From Eubacterium sp. (GTDB taxonomy: Bacteria; Bacillota; Clostridia; Oscillospirales; Acutalibacteraceae): a stretch of DNA of 54,323 bases. Both the position numbers and the translations under genes were made by a program. The stretch covers positions 38,089 to 92,411 of the forward strand of contig JAFLRZ010000008.1 in NCBI GenBank assembly GCA_022511225.1, in the 5' to 3' direction. Below, piece by piece: positions 43,257 through 52,277 of this stretch (its first letter is position 1; each line of letters begins with the position of its first letter). A model generated the notes under the pieces. The model worked only from the letters and a program-made list of their open reading frames with translations. It was not told the DNA's origin and searched no databases.

Positions 43257-45446
43257 TTATCTTCTGTTGTTATTGCGGAAATTGTTTTTTTTCGGCTTTT
43301 TGCCTGAGTCGTCAATATCATTTTCAGGGGTCATACCCTCAAGCTCGATAAGTGCATCTCTTCTTGAAAGATTAATTCTTCCCTGATCGTCAATTTCAAT
43401 ACATTTTACAATGATTGAATCACCGACATTCACAACGTCCTCAACCTGTTCTGTTCTCTTAACGTCAAGTCTTGAGATGTGTACAAGTCCTTCCTTACCG
43501 GGAGCAATCTCAACGAACGCGCCGAAGCTCATAATTCTTGTTACAATACCGTTATAAAAAGCACCAACCTCAGGGTCTGTAGCAATGAGCTTAACTATAT
43601 TTGCTGCGCCCTCGCACTTCTCGGCATCAACACCGCTGATGAATACTCTGCCGTCTTCTTCGATACTGATTTTAACGTCGTAGTCAACCTGAATTTCCTG
43701 AATAACCTTACCGCCCTTGCCGATAACGTCACCAATCTTATCAGGATTAATAGTGAGAGTGTACATCTTAGGAGCATACTTTGAAAGCTCTTTTCTCGGC
43801 TCGCTGATAACAGGAAGCATAATCTCGTCAAGAATATAATTTCTTGCCTTGTGAGTTTTCTCAAAAGCTTCTTTGATGATTTCAGGAGTAAGACCGTGAA
43901 CCTTAAGGTCCATCTGAATAGCAGTAATACCGTTCTTAGTACCTGCTACCTTGAAGTCCATATCACCGTAGAAATCCTCGAGTCCCTGAATATCAACCAT
44001 TGTCATAAAGTCGCCGTAAACGCCGTCATCACCTGTTATAAGACCACAACTGATACCTGCAACAGGAGCCTTGATAGGCACACCTGCAGCCATAAGTGAA
44101 AGTGTTGAACCACAGATAGAGCCCTGTGAAGTTGAGCCGTTTGATGAAAGCACTTCGGAAACTACTCTGATTGCATATGGGAACTCATCAACTGACGGAA
44201 GAACAGGAACAAGTGCCTTTTCAGCAAGTGCACCATGACCTATTTCTCTTCTTCCAGGTCCTCTTGAAGGCTTTGTTTCGCCTACAGAGTATGACGGGAA
44301 GTTGTAGTGATGGATATATCTTTTTTCAGTCTGCTCGTCAAGTCCGTCAAGAAGCTGTGCATCGTTCATAGGACCGAGAGTTGTAACTGAAAGCACCTGA
44401 GTCTGACCTCTTGTGAAAAGACCTGAGCCGTGTGCTCTTGTGATAAGATCAACCTCAGCATTAAGAGGACGGATTTCGTCAATGCCTCTGCCGTCAACTC
44501 TCTTGTGCTCGTCCTTAAGCCAAGCTCTTACAACGTGCTTCTGTACAAGATACATAATCTCATCAAGCTTAGCCTCGTTGCCCTCAAAGCGCTCGTCAAA
44601 CTTTTCGTGAACTGCAGCATAAATAGGAAGAAGAGCCTCGTCACGAACAAGTTTGTCATCTGTATCAAGTGCTTTCTTGACATCCTCAATGCAGAAATCC
44701 TCAATCTCTGCCATAATTGCAGGATCGGGATCTGATGACTCATAAGCAAACTTAGGCTTGCCGACCTCGTCAACAATTCCGTTGATGAACTGAACAATCT
44801 TCTTGTTCTCCTCGTGGCCTGCCATAATAGCGTTGAACATCGTTTCGTCATCAATCTCGTTAGCACCTGCTTCGATCATTGCAACAAGATCGGCAGTTGA
44901 AGCAACTGTAAGCACAAGATCGCTCTTTGCTCTCTGCTCAAGGTCAGGGTTGATAACGATTTCGCCGTCAACAAGACCTACGTTTACTGATGAAATAGGA
45001 CCTGCCCACGGAATATCTGATATAGCAATAGCAGCCGATACGCCGATTGCTGCAGTGATTTCAGGTGAGCAGTCAGGGTCAACAGACATAACTGTTGCAA
45101 CTACTGAGCAGTCGTTCCTTAAATCCTTAGGGAAAAGCGGTCTGATAGGACGGTCAATGCAGCGTGATGTGAGAATAGCCTTCTCACTTGCTCTGCCCTC
45201 ACGGCGAAGGAATGAACCCGGTATTCTGCCTACGGAATACATCTTCTCTTCATAATCAACTGAAAGAGGGAAGAAATCAACACCCTCTCTTGGCTTTGCA
45301 GAAGCAGTTACAGTACAAAGAACTTCTGTTTCGCCGTAGCGAGCCATAATTGCGGCATTAGCAAGTCCGGCCATTTTGCCTGTTTCAAGTGTAAGCTTTC
45401 TGCCTGCAAGCTCGGTTTCCCAAATTTTGAAATTTTTGAAAAACAT
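43257..45446 (-). CDS. pnp: Polynucleotide phosphorylase
   Basis: 729-aa 3'-5' exoribonuclease (phosphorolytic), a core RNA-decay enzyme. Two RNase PH domains: the first has LSVDYEEKMYSVGRIPGSF; the second has FPSYSVGETKPSRGPGRREI and DVQGLEDFYGDMDFKVAGT-like metal and phosphate residues. Then KH (about 555-615, IGDVIGKGGKVIQEI) and S1 (about 620-690, GAFVEIAPGKEGLVHIS), and a short basic tail (KKPKKNNFRNNNRR). Paired with rpsO upstream, as in many bacteria, with a long stem-loop in the gap. Confidence 0.98.
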   Translation of the reverse strand: MFFKNFKIWETELAGRKLTLETGKMAGLANAAIMARYGETEVLCTVTASAKPREGVDFFPLSVDYEEKMYSVGRIPGSFLRREGRASEKAILTSRCIDRPIRPLFPKDLRNDCSVVATVMSVDPDCSPEITAAIGVSAAIAISDIPWAGPISSVNVGLVDGEIVINPDLEQRAKSDLVLTVASTADLVAMIEAGANEIDDETMFNAIMAGHEENKKIVQFINGIVDEVGKPKFAYESSDPDPAIMAEIEDFCIEDVKKALDTDDKLVRDEALLPIYAAVHEKFDERFEGNEAKLDEIMYLVQKHVVRAWLKDEHKRVDGRGIDEIRPLNAEVDLITRAHGSGLFTRGQTQVLSVTTLGPMNDAQLLDGLDEQTEKRYIHHYNFPSYSVGETKPSRGPGRREIGHGALAEKALVPVLPSVDEFPYAIRVVSEVLSSNGSTSQGSICGSTLSLMAAGVPIKAPVAGISCGLITGDDGVYGDFMTMVDIQGLEDFYGDMDFKVAGTKNGITAIQMDLKVHGLTPEIIKEAFEKTHKARNYILDEIMLPVISEPRKELSKYAPKMYTLTINPDKIGDVIGKGGKVIQEIQVDYDVKISIEEDGRVFISGVDAEKCEGAANIVKLIATDPEVGAFYNGIVTRIMSFGAFVEIAPGKEGLVHISRLDVKRTEQVEDVVNVGDSIIVKCIEIDDQGRINLSRRDALIELEGMTPENDIDDSGKKPKKNNFRNNNRR

Positions 45447-45481
45447 TTTACATACCTCATTTCTAAATATTTTTATCTAAT

Positions 45482-45562
45482 AAAGGAGGCGCAATAGTAA
45501 TAAATTCAGCTTACAAATCACACGTAATAAGCTCAATTTACTACTATTGTCTGCCCCTCCTT
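45482..45562 (-). promoter_or_regulatory. Long stem-loop in the rpsO-pnp gap
   Basis: A stem of about 28 bp: the plus-strand arm AAGGAGG..CAATAGTAATAAATT..AGCTT (45482-45512) pairs with AAGCT..AATTTACTACTATTG..CCTCCTT (45529-45562), with small bulges. By analogy with the E. coli pnp leader, it may be an RNase III site used in PNPase autoregulation. It could also act as a partial terminator (TTTATTA follows on the minus strand). Confidence 0.75.
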
Positions 45563-45585
45563 GTATTACTGAAAAATGTAAACAA

Positions 45586-45613
45586 GGCAAGCGCTAAAGA
45601 AATAACGCTTGCC
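45586..45613 (-). terminator. Hairpin after rpsO
   Basis: GGCAAGCG/CGCTTGCC with TTGTTT on the minus strand, right after the rpsO stop. Probably a leaky terminator or 3'-end hairpin between rpsO and pnp. Confidence 0.6.
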
Positions 45614-45624
45614 TGAATGACAAA

Positions 45625-45900
45625 TTATCTGTCAAGAGTATCACGGATACCAAGCTTCTTGATGATTGAACGGTATCTTTCGATATCCTTCTTGAAAAGG
45701 TAAACGAGAAGATTTCTTCTGTGACCAACCATCTTGAGAAGACCACGACGTGAGTGGTGATCCTTCTTGTGAACCTTAAGATGCTCAGTAAGCTCGTTGA
45801 TTCTTGTTGTGAGTACAGCAATCTGTACCTCAGGAGAACCTGTATCGCCCTCGTGAGTAGCATACTCCTTAATAATTGCCTGCTTTTCTGCCTGTGTCAT
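45625..45900 (-). CDS. rpsO: 30S ribosomal protein S15
   Basis: 91 aa from ATG 45900 (GAGGTG 5 nt upstream), giving the standard N-terminus [20 protein letters not shown]. Family signature [20 protein letters not shown] and [12 protein letters not shown]. It binds the 16S rRNA central-domain three-way junction. A 100-nt leader upstream could be an autogenous S15-binding leader. The pair with pnp is conserved. Confidence 0.97.
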   Translation of the reverse strand: MTQAEKQAIIKEYATHEGDTGSPEVQIAVLTTRINELTEHLKVHKKDHHSRRGLLKMVGHRRNLLVYLFKKDIERYRSIIKKLGIRDTLDR

Positions 45901-46040
45901 AATTTTCACCTCATTTATATTATTTGCCGATTTGCGAAAAACACAGTATCAGGCAGGTGAATGCTCGTAAGCTTACTCCCGAAACCGAGTGATTCGTATT
46001 CAGCGATATGGATTATAACACATTATCTATTATTTGTAAA
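45901..46040 (-). promoter_or_regulatory. rpsO promoter and structured leader
   Basis: Minus strand TTTACA (46035-46040), 17 nt, TATAAT (46012-46017). The roughly 105-nt leader holds GC-rich inverted segments (GAATCACTCGGTTTCGGGAG, GCTTACGAGC, TTTTTCGCAAATCGGCAAA). Its placement fits an S15 autoregulatory leader; the fold is not confirmed. Confidence 0.55.
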
Positions 46041-46054
46041 GAATTATTTTTTAG

Positions 46055-46083
46055 TTGAATATTTTACTTATCACTGCTATAAT
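46055..46083 (+). promoter_or_regulatory. Promoter of the LOG-family gene
   Basis: TTGAAT (46055-46060), 17 nt, TATAAT (46078-46083), 56 nt before the ATG; divergent from the rpsO promoter. Confidence 0.7.
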
Positions 46084-46138
46084 TGATTACGATTAAAATG
46101 TTATATTTTATACTATTATTAATACAAAGGAGACTGTT

Positions 46139-46717
46139 ATGAATATTTGCGTTTTTGGTGCGGCGAGCGATATTATTGATGAAAAATATAAAAAGGCAGC
46201 TTATCAGCTTGGCTGCAGTATGGCAAAAAGAAACATAGGTCTTGTTTTCGGCGGAGGAAATGCCGGTGTTATGGGTGCGACTGTTAATGGCGTGCACGAC
46301 AACGGAGGTTATACGCTCGGTGTTGCTCCAACGTTTATGAAGGATTATAACATTCTTTATTCTAATTGTACAGAGTTCAAGTTTACCGAAACGATGGCTC
46401 AGCGTAAAAATTTTATGGAGGATAGTGCAGACGGCTTTATAATTGCCCCCGGCGGAATCGGCACGTATGAGGAGTTTTTCGAAGTCTTTACACTCAAGCA
46501 GCTTGACCGCCACAATAAGCCAATATGTATTTTTAACTGCTTTGGCTATTATGACAAAATGCTTGAGATGCTCGGTTTCACTGTAGATGAAAAATTCCTG
46601 CAAAATGATTCTATGAAGCTTGTAGAAGTGTTTGACGAGATTGAGCCGATGCTTGACTATTTCGCAAGTTATAAGGGCGAAAGCGTTAACGTTATGAAAA
46701 TCAGATACAACAAGTAA
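46139..46717 (+). CDS. LOG-family protein (cytokinin riboside phosphoribohydrolase type)
   Basis: 192 aa, Rossmann-like. N-terminal VFGAASDIIDEKYKKAAYQL and GLVFGGGNAGVMGA bind the nucleotide phosphate. The catalytic motif is IIAPGGIGTYEEFFEVFTLK (PGGxGTxxE), and MAQRKNFM carries the conserved Arg. Such proteins hydrolyse nucleoside monophosphates to free base and ribose 5-phosphate; the physiological substrate in bacteria is often unclear. AAGGAG precedes the ATG. Single gene with its own promoter. Confidence 0.92.
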   Translation: MNICVFGAASDIIDEKYKKAAYQLGCSMAKRNIGLVFGGGNAGVMGATVNGVHDNGGYTLGVAPTFMKDYNILYSNCTEFKFTETMAQRKNFMEDSADGFIIAPGGIGTYEEFFEVFTLKQLDRHNKPICIFNCFGYYDKMLEMLGFTVDEKFLQNDSMKLVEVFDEIEPMLDYFASYKGESVNVMKIRYNK

Positions 46718-46751
46718 GTCATAAAAACTTATAATAATTTCAAATTTAATA

Positions 46752-46780
46752 TTGACATAAATAAACTGCGGTTATATAAT
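46752..46780 (+). promoter_or_regulatory. nifS-nifU-nadA promoter
   Basis: TTGACA (46752-46757), 17 nt, TATAAT (46775-46780): full consensus, 55 nt before the nifS ATG. Confidence 0.85.
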
Positions 46781-46835
46781 CATACTAAATTTATAGGAAT
46801 TACTAAATAATTCTTGATTTGAAAGGAAAAAGAAA

Positions 46836-48023
46836 ATGTTTGTTTATGCTGATAATGCTGCAACAACCAAGATAAGCAAAACGGCTCTTGACGCTATGAT
46901 GCCGATTTTTGAAAATTATTACGGCAACCCGTCAAGCCTGCACACTACAGGTCAGGAGGCTGCCGAAAAGCTGCTTGAAGCAAGAGAGTCTGTTGCAAAG
47001 AATTTAGGTGCCGAGGCACGTGAGATATACTTCACCTCAGGCGGCAGCGAGGCTGATAATCAGGCTATCCGTACAGGTGCAATCCTCGGAAGCAGAAAAG
47101 GAAAGAAGCATATAATTTCTACAGCTTTTGAGCATCATGCAGTGCTTCACACACTGAATAAGCTTGAAAAAGAGGGCTTTGAAATTACTCTGCTTGACGT
47201 TCATAAAAACGGAATTATCACCGCAGAAGAGGTTAAAAACGCAATCAGAGAGGACACTTGTCTTGTTACAGTTATGTTTGCAAATAACGAAATCGGCACC
47301 GTTCAGCCGATTGCCGAGATAGGTGCTGTATGCAAGGAAGCAGGAGTTCTTTTCCACACTGATGCCGTTCAGGCAGCAGGTCACCTCGAAATAGACGTAA
47401 AGAAAATGAATATAGATATGCTTTCTATTTCAGCACACAAATTTTACGGTCCTAAGGGAGTGGGTGCTCTTTATTGCAGAAAGGGAATCCTCCTTCAGAA
47501 TCTTATAGAAGGCGGTGCTCAGGAAAGAGGAAAGCGTGCAGGAACAGAGAATCTGCCTGCAATAGTAGGAATGGCTGCCGCATTTGATGAGGCTTGCAAT
47601 AATATGAAAGAAAACGGCGAGTATGTTTCTCGCCTTAGGGACAGACTTATAGAAGGTCTTTCCGCAATTCCGCATTCTGTTTTGAACGGTGATGCAAAAT
47701 GCCGTCTGCCAGGCAACGTAAATATGTGCTTTGAGGGGATAGAGGGCGAAAGCCTGCTCCTTCTGCTCGACAGCCGTGGAATAGAGGCATCAAGCGGTTC
47801 AGCCTGCACGTCAGGTTCACTCGATCCGAGCCACGTTCTGCTTGCAATAGGACTTCCTCACGAGGTCGCACACGGCTCGCTTCGTCTTTCAATAAGCGAG
47901 CACAATACTGAAGAAGAAATTGAGTATATAATTAAAAATGTTCCCGAAATTGTGGAATATTTAAGAAATATATCTCCCGTATGGGAAGCACTTTCAAAAG
48001 GAGAAATGAAGCATGTTATATAG
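46836..48023 (+). CDS. nifS: Cysteine desulfurase (NifS/IscS type)
   Basis: 395-aa PLP enzyme that removes sulfur from cysteine for Fe-S cluster assembly. N-terminal [15 protein letters not shown]-binding His and Lys202 in [14 protein letters not shown], and the active persulfide Cys324 in SSGSACTSG with the long flexible loop of group I desulfurases. GAAAGGAAA precedes the ATG. It overlaps nifU by 11 nt, and nadA follows, so it probably serves the 4Fe-4S cluster of quinolinate synthase as well as general needs. Confidence 0.96.
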   Translation: MFVYADNAATTKISKTALDAMMPIFENYYGNPSSLHTTGQEAAEKLLEARESVAKNLGAEAREIYFTSGGSEADNQAIRTGAILGSRKGKKHIISTAFEHHAVLHTLNKLEKEGFEITLLDVHKNGIITAEEVKNAIREDTCLVTVMFANNEIGTVQPIAEIGAVCKEAGVLFHTDAVQAAGHLEIDVKKMNIDMLSISAHKFYGPKGVGALYCRKGILLQNLIEGGAQERGKRAGTENLPAIVGMAAAFDEACNNMKENGEYVSRLRDRLIEGLSAIPHSVLNGDAKCRLPGNVNMCFEGIEGESLLLLLDSRGIEASSGSACTSGSLDPSHVLLAIGLPHEVAHGSLRLSISEHNTEEEIEYIIKNVPEIVEYLRNISPVWEALSKGEMKHVI

Positions 48024-48444
48024 TGAAAAGGTAATGGATCATTTTCAGAATCCGAGAAACGTCGGAAAGATGGATGACGCTGACGGTGTCGGCGAGGTTG
48101 GAAACGCAGTATGCGGCGATATAATGAAGGTGTATATCAAAGTTGAAGATGACGTTATCACAGACGTTAAGTTCAACACCTTCGGCTGCGGCTCTGCAAT
48201 TGCAACTTCATCTATGGCAACAGAAATGATTAAGGGTAAGAAAATTGAGGAAGCACTTGAGCTTTCAAACAAGGCTGTAGTTGAAGCACTTGACGGTCTG
48301 CCTGCACACAAAATCCACTGCTCAGTTCTTGCAGAAGAGGCAGTTAAAGCGGCTGTTAAGGATTATTATGACAAAAACGGTATTGACTACGATCCGTCAC
48401 TCTTCCCTGATTGCGGCAGCTGTGAAGAGTGCCATATGAAATAA
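48013..48444 (+). CDS. nifU: Fe-S scaffold protein NifU/IscU type
   Basis: 143 aa. Cluster ligands are Cys34 with Asp36 (VCGDIM), Cys59 ([11 protein letters not shown]) and Cys103 ([10 protein letters not shown]), the standard IscU set. An additional C-terminal [10 protein letters not shown] (Cys134, 137, 140) is beyond the usual scaffold core and could bind a metal or take part in sulfur transfer. It starts inside the nifS end, so translation is coupled. nadA follows after 14 nt. Confidence 0.94.
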   Translation: MLYSEKVMDHFQNPRNVGKMDDADGVGEVGNAVCGDIMKVYIKVEDDVITDVKFNTFGCGSAIATSSMATEMIKGKKIEEALELSNKAVVEALDGLPAHKIHCSVLAEEAVKAAVKDYYDKNGIDYDPSLFPDCGSCEECHMK

Positions 48445-48458
48445 ATGGGAGAATCCTT

Positions 48459-49376
48459 ATGAACGTATCTGAAATTCAGAATCAAATATTAAAGCTGAAA
48501 AAGGAAAACGATATATATATCCTTGCTCACTCATATCAGGCGAGAGAAATTACCGAGATTGCTGATTTTGTAGGTGATTCATATGCTCTGTCCGTAAAAG
48601 CGGCAACAGTTGATGCAAAAACAGTACTGATGTGCGGAGTGCGTTTTATGGCTGAAACGGTGAAAATTCTTTCACCTCAGAAAAAGGTTATCCTTGCAAG
48701 TCCTGATGCCGGTTGTCCTATGGCAGAGCAGATGGATAAGGAGCTTATCGAGCAGTTAAAGGAAATGAATCCCGAATATAAGGTCGTGGCTTATATAAAT
48801 ACAACGGCAGAGCTTAAAACGATTTGCGACGTGTGCGTTACCTCGTCATCTGCCGTTAAAATCATAAAGGCAATGCCTGAAAAGGATATTCTGTTTATCC
48901 CTGATATAAACCTCGGAACTTACGTTTCAAAGCAATGCCCCGATAAGAATATAAAGCTTGTTTCAGGCGGCTGCCCAACACATTGCAGAGTCAGCGAAAA
49001 GCACGTGCTTAAGGCGAAGGAGGAGCATCCGAACGCACTTTTGCTCGTTCACCCTGAATGTACTCCCGACGTTGCAGTGCACGCCGATTACATAGGCTCA
49101 ACAAGCGGTATCATTGACTATGCAGTAAACAGTGATGCAAAGGAATTTATCATCGGCACTGAAAATAGTATTTCGGAGCATCTTCAGTATGAGTGCCCTG
49201 ACAAGATGTTTTATCCGCTTTCAAAGGATCTCGTTTGCCACAATATGAAAATCACAACGCTTCCTGACGTGCTCAACTGCTGTAAGGGCATAGCAGGCGA
49301 GGAAATCATACTCGATGATGAAACGATTGCGAGAGCAAAGAAATGTATTGACAAGATGATAGAGTACGGCGGATAA
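48459..49376 (+). CDS. nadA: Quinolinate synthase A
   Basis: 305 aa from ATG 48459 (GGGAGAA upstream). Condenses iminoaspartate with dihydroxyacetone phosphate to quinolinate for NAD synthesis, using an oxygen-sensitive 4Fe-4S cluster. Motifs: ILAHSYQAREITEIADFVGD, LMCGVRFMAETVKIL (first cluster Cys), VHPECTPDV, STSGII, and Cys in NCCKGIAGEEI. nadB and nadC are not in the window; the upstream nifS-nifU pair matches the need for an Fe-S cluster. Confidence 0.96.
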   Translation: MNVSEIQNQILKLKKENDIYILAHSYQAREITEIADFVGDSYALSVKAATVDAKTVLMCGVRFMAETVKILSPQKKVILASPDAGCPMAEQMDKELIEQLKEMNPEYKVVAYINTTAELKTICDVCVTSSSAVKIIKAMPEKDILFIPDINLGTYVSKQCPDKNIKLVSGGCPTHCRVSEKHVLKAKEEHPNALLLVHPECTPDVAVHADYIGSTSGIIDYAVNSDAKEFIIGTENSISEHLQYECPDKMFYPLSKDLVCHNMKITTLPDVLNCCKGIAGEEIILDDETIARAKKCIDKMIEYGG

Positions 49377-49398
49377 AATCTAAAAACGCAAAAAATAC

Positions 49399-49509
49399 TT
49401 GACTTTACAAATATTTATGGTATAATCATTAAGCCGCATATTATGGGTATAAAGTTATATGGCATCATATACACCTATCGTAGCGAGACTTATGAAGGAG
49501 AAATAAAGT
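49399..49509 (+). promoter_or_regulatory. rplU promoter and L21-type leader
   Basis: TTGACT (49399-49404), 16 nt, TATAAT (49421-49426). The ~75-nt leader (GCCGCATATTATGGG..TATATGGC.. then ACACCTATCGTAGCGAGACTT) lies where Firmicutes often carry an L21 autoregulatory leader; the fold is not verified. Confidence 0.55.
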
Positions 49510-49818
49510 ATGTACGCAGTTATCGTAACAGGCGGAAAGCAGTACAAGGTATCAGAGGGCGACGTTCTCTATATTGAGAAGCTCGGCGTTGAGGCTGAGG
49601 AAGAAGTTACTTTTGATAACGTTCTTGCAGTTGGCGCAGATGACAGCTTCAAGGCTGGCAAGGATTGTGCAGGTGCTACTGTTTCTGCAAAGGTTCTTAA
49701 GAATGGCAAGGGTAAGAAGATTACAGTATTTACCTACAAGCCAAAGAAAGACGAAAAGCGCAAGAAGGGTCATCGTCAGCCATACACAAAGGTTGAGATT
49801 ACCAAGATTAATGCGTAA
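49510..49818 (+). CDS. rplU: 50S ribosomal protein L21
   Basis: 102 aa. [20 protein letters not shown] is the L21 N-terminus, and the C-terminus [14 protein letters not shown] is also characteristic. Binds 23S rRNA. AAGGAG precedes the ATG. Its stop overlaps the prp start (TAATG). The rplU-prp-rpmA order is the Firmicute standard. Confidence 0.98.
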   Translation: MYAVIVTGGKQYKVSEGDVLYIEKLGVEAEEEVTFDNVLAVGADDSFKAGKDCAGATVSAKVLKNGKGKKITVFTYKPKKDEKRKKGHRQPYTKVEITKINA

Positions 49819-50141
49819 TGATTGAAGTTGAATTTTACAGCGGTATCAACGGCTTATGCGGTTTTATGGTGACAGGTCACTCAATGCAGAATGAGGACGG
49901 GGAGGACATTATTTGTTCTTTCGTTTCAAGTGCTTGTCTTATGACTGCAAACACTATTACTGATGTTATCGGACTTGATGCAGATGCTCAGTCCGAAAGC
50001 GGCAGAATGAAGCTGATGATACTTGAAAATGCCACAAGGGCGCAGGATATTCTTAAGGGACTCAGGCTTCACTTAACCGAGCTTGAAAAGGATTATCCTG
50101 AAAATATCAAAGTGATAAATCGGAGGTGTAACAATGCTTAA
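49818..50141 (+). CDS. prp: Ribosomal-processing cysteine protease Prp
   Basis: 107 aa. Cleaves the N-terminal extension of ribosomal protein L27 in Firmicutes. Catalytic His21 (VTGHSM) and Cys33 (DIICSFVSS) have the spacing expected for the family. Its substrate, L27 with the extension, is encoded immediately downstream, and the genes overlap by 8 nt. Confidence 0.93.
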   Translation: MIEVEFYSGINGLCGFMVTGHSMQNEDGEDIICSFVSSACLMTANTITDVIGLDADAQSESGRMKLMILENATRAQDILKGLRLHLTELEKDYPENIKVINRRCNNA

Positions 50142-50418
50142 GTTAGATTTACAGCTTTTCGCTCATAAGAAAGGTATGGGTTCTACAAAGAACGGCCGTG
50201 ACTCAGAGTCAAAGCGCTTAGGTGCTAAGAGAGCTGACGGTCAGTTCGTTCTCGCAGGCAATATTCTTTATCGCCAGAGAGGAACTCACATTCATCCGGG
50301 TAACAATGTAGGCATCGGTAAGGACGATACACTTTTCGCACTTATTGACGGTACAGTTAAATTCGAGAGAATGGGCAAGGACAGAAAAAAGGTTTCTGTT
50401 TATCCTGTTGAGCAGTAA
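50134..50418 (+). CDS. rpmA: 50S ribosomal protein L27
   Basis: 94 aa. The first nine residues MLKLDLQLF plus Ala form the cleavable extension (consensus LxLFA before HKKG). The mature protein starts near A10/H11, [20 protein letters not shown], whose N-terminus reaches the peptidyl-transferase centre. GGAGG precedes the ATG inside the prp end. Confidence 0.97.
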   Translation: MLKLDLQLFAHKKGMGSTKNGRDSESKRLGAKRADGQFVLAGNILYRQRGTHIHPGNNVGIGKDDTLFALIDGTVKFERMGKDRKKVSVYPVEQ

Positions 50419-50433
50419 TTAATATAGTATTGC

Positions 50434-50470
50434 AACGGGGACTGCATAATCGCAGTCCCCGTTTATTCTT
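50434..50470 (+). terminator. Terminator after rpmA
   Basis: AACGGGGACTGC/GCAGTCCCCGTT followed by TATTCTTTT; a strong 12-bp stem. Confidence 0.88.
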
Positions 50471-50482
50471 TTAAATAAAATT

Positions 50483-50509
50483 GCAACCTTTCTCGTTTTT
50501 AATGTGTTT
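50483..50509 (+). promoter_or_regulatory. Candidate ECF-type promoter
   Basis: GCAACC (50483-50488), 15 nt, GTGTTT (50504-50509), with TTTATATA overlap. The AACC-type -35 is typical of ECF sigma promoters and resembles the one before the sigma gene at 17278-18912. Autoregulation is inferred. Confidence 0.45.
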
Positions 50510-50533
50510 TATATAGTGGGAGGTGATGATTGT

Positions 50534-51028
50534 ATGGCTATTGTAAACTTTGACAAACAGGTATTTGATAATTTATATCAAAAATATTCAAGTATGATTT
50601 TCAGAACATCATATAATTTTCTTCTTAACAAAGAAGATGCAGAGGATATTGTTCAAGAGGTTTTTATTAAATACTTTATTTCCAATAAAAAATTTAATGA
50701 CAGTAACCATGAAAAAGCATGGATACTTAAAGTGACCGCAAATTTATGTAAAAATGCTTTGCGCTCTAAACACCGTCAAAATTTGCAATTAGATGATACA
50801 ATAAAAATCATTGACAATACTTTTGAAAAATCAAGAGATGATCATATTGATTTAGAAAATACTTTGAGTAAGCTGAGTGCAAATCAAAGGCTTGCTGTTT
50901 ATCTTTTTTATTATGAGCAAATTCCTATAAAGGACATTGCTAAAATAATGAAAAGCAATGAAAACACAGTAAAATCGTACTTGTCACGCTCAAAGAGTAA
51001 AATGAAAATATATCTTGAAAAGGAGTAA
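50534..51028 (+). CDS. ECF RNA polymerase sigma factor
   Basis: 164 aa from ATG 50534 with GGAGGTGA 7 nt upstream. Region 2: YNFLLNKEDAEDIVQEVFIK and EKAWILKVTANLCKN. Region 4 HTH: LSANQRLAVYLFYYEQIPIK then DIAKIMKSNENTVKSYLSR. Directs RNA polymerase to stress or envelope genes. The next gene encodes a single-pass membrane protein, probably its anti-sigma partner. AT-rich relative to the ribosomal genes before it. Confidence 0.93.
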   Translation: MAIVNFDKQVFDNLYQKYSSMIFRTSYNFLLNKEDAEDIVQEVFIKYFISNKKFNDSNHEKAWILKVTANLCKNALRSKHRQNLQLDDTIKIIDNTFEKSRDDHIDLENTLSKLSANQRLAVYLFYYEQIPIKDIAKIMKSNENTVKSYLSRSKSKMKIYLEKE

Positions 51029-51032
51029 TTTT

Positions 51033-52127
51033 ATGAATTATAAGGAATATAATAATCAAATAAAGCTGACTGAAGATTTATATGAAAAAACACTCACTTC
51101 TGTTAAATCAGAAGTTTCAAAACACAACCAAATACAAAGAAGAAAAAAATATGCGTATTTATCCTTTGCTGCTTGTTTTGTTATACTTGTAAGTTCATTT
51201 TCCACAGTAAAATATTTTAACAATAATTCTTCTGCCAATGTTTCAGAATCTGCAAATTATACACCGACTAAAAATCCGGATGCTTCTGCAAAAAATGATA
51301 TTAACATAATAATTGAAACAGGGGATATGAAATATCCGCATAAGATTATTCTTGACAATAAGATATATTCGCAGTATTACTTTGGAGACGCGAAAGGTGA
51401 TACAAATAATAATATTGTATTAAAGCAATCAGACATAGGTGAAATGATATGCGAACTCGATTATTCTAATCTTACTGATGACTTATCAACGTTTGCACCT
51501 ATAACTGCTGAAATGGCGAAAAATAACAAATTTTATAAAGCAAAGGTTTATAAGTACGCAAAATCAAAGGGTGATAATTTAATTATAGTTCAGGTTAGCA
51601 AAGAGTATTATATATTCTATCTGAACGGTTTAACTGCTGAATACACTGTTAGAGATTTGTTGGATGTATATACTGCAAAAGGTGCAAATAAAATTACTGG
51701 TATTGAAGTATGGCAGAATGAATTGTATGATTACACTATTGAATTACCTGAATATGAAGATATTACAGGACAAGATGTGCGACCGTTGCTAATAGGCACC
51801 GTAAAAGATAAAGACACTATTTTGTCAATTGTAAATCTGCTTATGAATAATAGTAAAGTAACTTCAAATTCAGATGTTAGTGATTATTTATATGATTACG
51901 AAAATGGTTTGAGTCAAAACAAACTTATGTCGGAATATGGTATGTATGAATTGCATCTTGTTTTTGCAGACGGACAGGAATTAAAGCTTGACAAAAATTC
52001 TTTAAGCATTTCGCTGCAAAAAGGTTTATATTATTTCAATATTTGTGATAGCGGAGACACGTATTATTCATTAGAAGATGACGACTATAACAGAATTGTA
52101 AAATTGATTGAATCATCATTATCATAG
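51033..52127 (+). CDS. Putative membrane anti-sigma factor
   Basis: 364 aa from ATG 51033, 7 nt after AAAAGGAG. A short cytoplasmic N-terminus (1-38) with helical, sigma-binding-like sequence (LTEDLYEKTLTSVKSEVSKH), basic QRRKKYAY, one membrane segment (about 39-56, LSFAACFVILVSSF), then a large extracytoplasmic domain (60-364) of mixed alpha/beta. No zinc-binding HxxxCxxC motif is present. The role as anti-sigma is inferred from topology and position directly after the ECF gene. Confidence 0.7.
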   Translation: MNYKEYNNQIKLTEDLYEKTLTSVKSEVSKHNQIQRRKKYAYLSFAACFVILVSSFSTVKYFNNNSSANVSESANYTPTKNPDASAKNDINIIIETGDMKYPHKIILDNKIYSQYYFGDAKGDTNNNIVLKQSDIGEMICELDYSNLTDDLSTFAPITAEMAKNNKFYKAKVYKYAKSKGDNLIIVQVSKEYYIFYLNGLTAEYTVRDLLDVYTAKGANKITGIEVWQNELYDYTIELPEYEDITGQDVRPLLIGTVKDKDTILSIVNLLMNNSKVTSNSDVSDYLYDYENGLSQNKLMSEYGMYELHLVFADGQELKLDKNSLSISLQKGLYYFNICDSGDTYYSLEDDDYNRIVKLIESSLS

Positions 52128-52191
52128 ATTATAAACGCGGATAGTTTTATATAGTCCAATTTATTTTTTTAATGCATATAAATTTTTGTAT

Positions 52192-52210
52192 GGGCGAGCA
52201 TTGCTCGTCC
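52192..52210. repeat. Small palindrome GGGCGAGCATTGCTCGTCC
   Basis: A 19-nt near-perfect palindrome in the convergent spacer between the anti-sigma gene and the beta-propeller gene. It looks like a single unit of a dispersed intergenic palindrome; it has no strong T-run on either side. Confidence 0.5.
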
Positions 52211-52277
52211 GTTTTAATTGTGGCAAAATGAATACGATTGATATGTGCAGTGTGAGATGATTGTATACAGATAAGAG

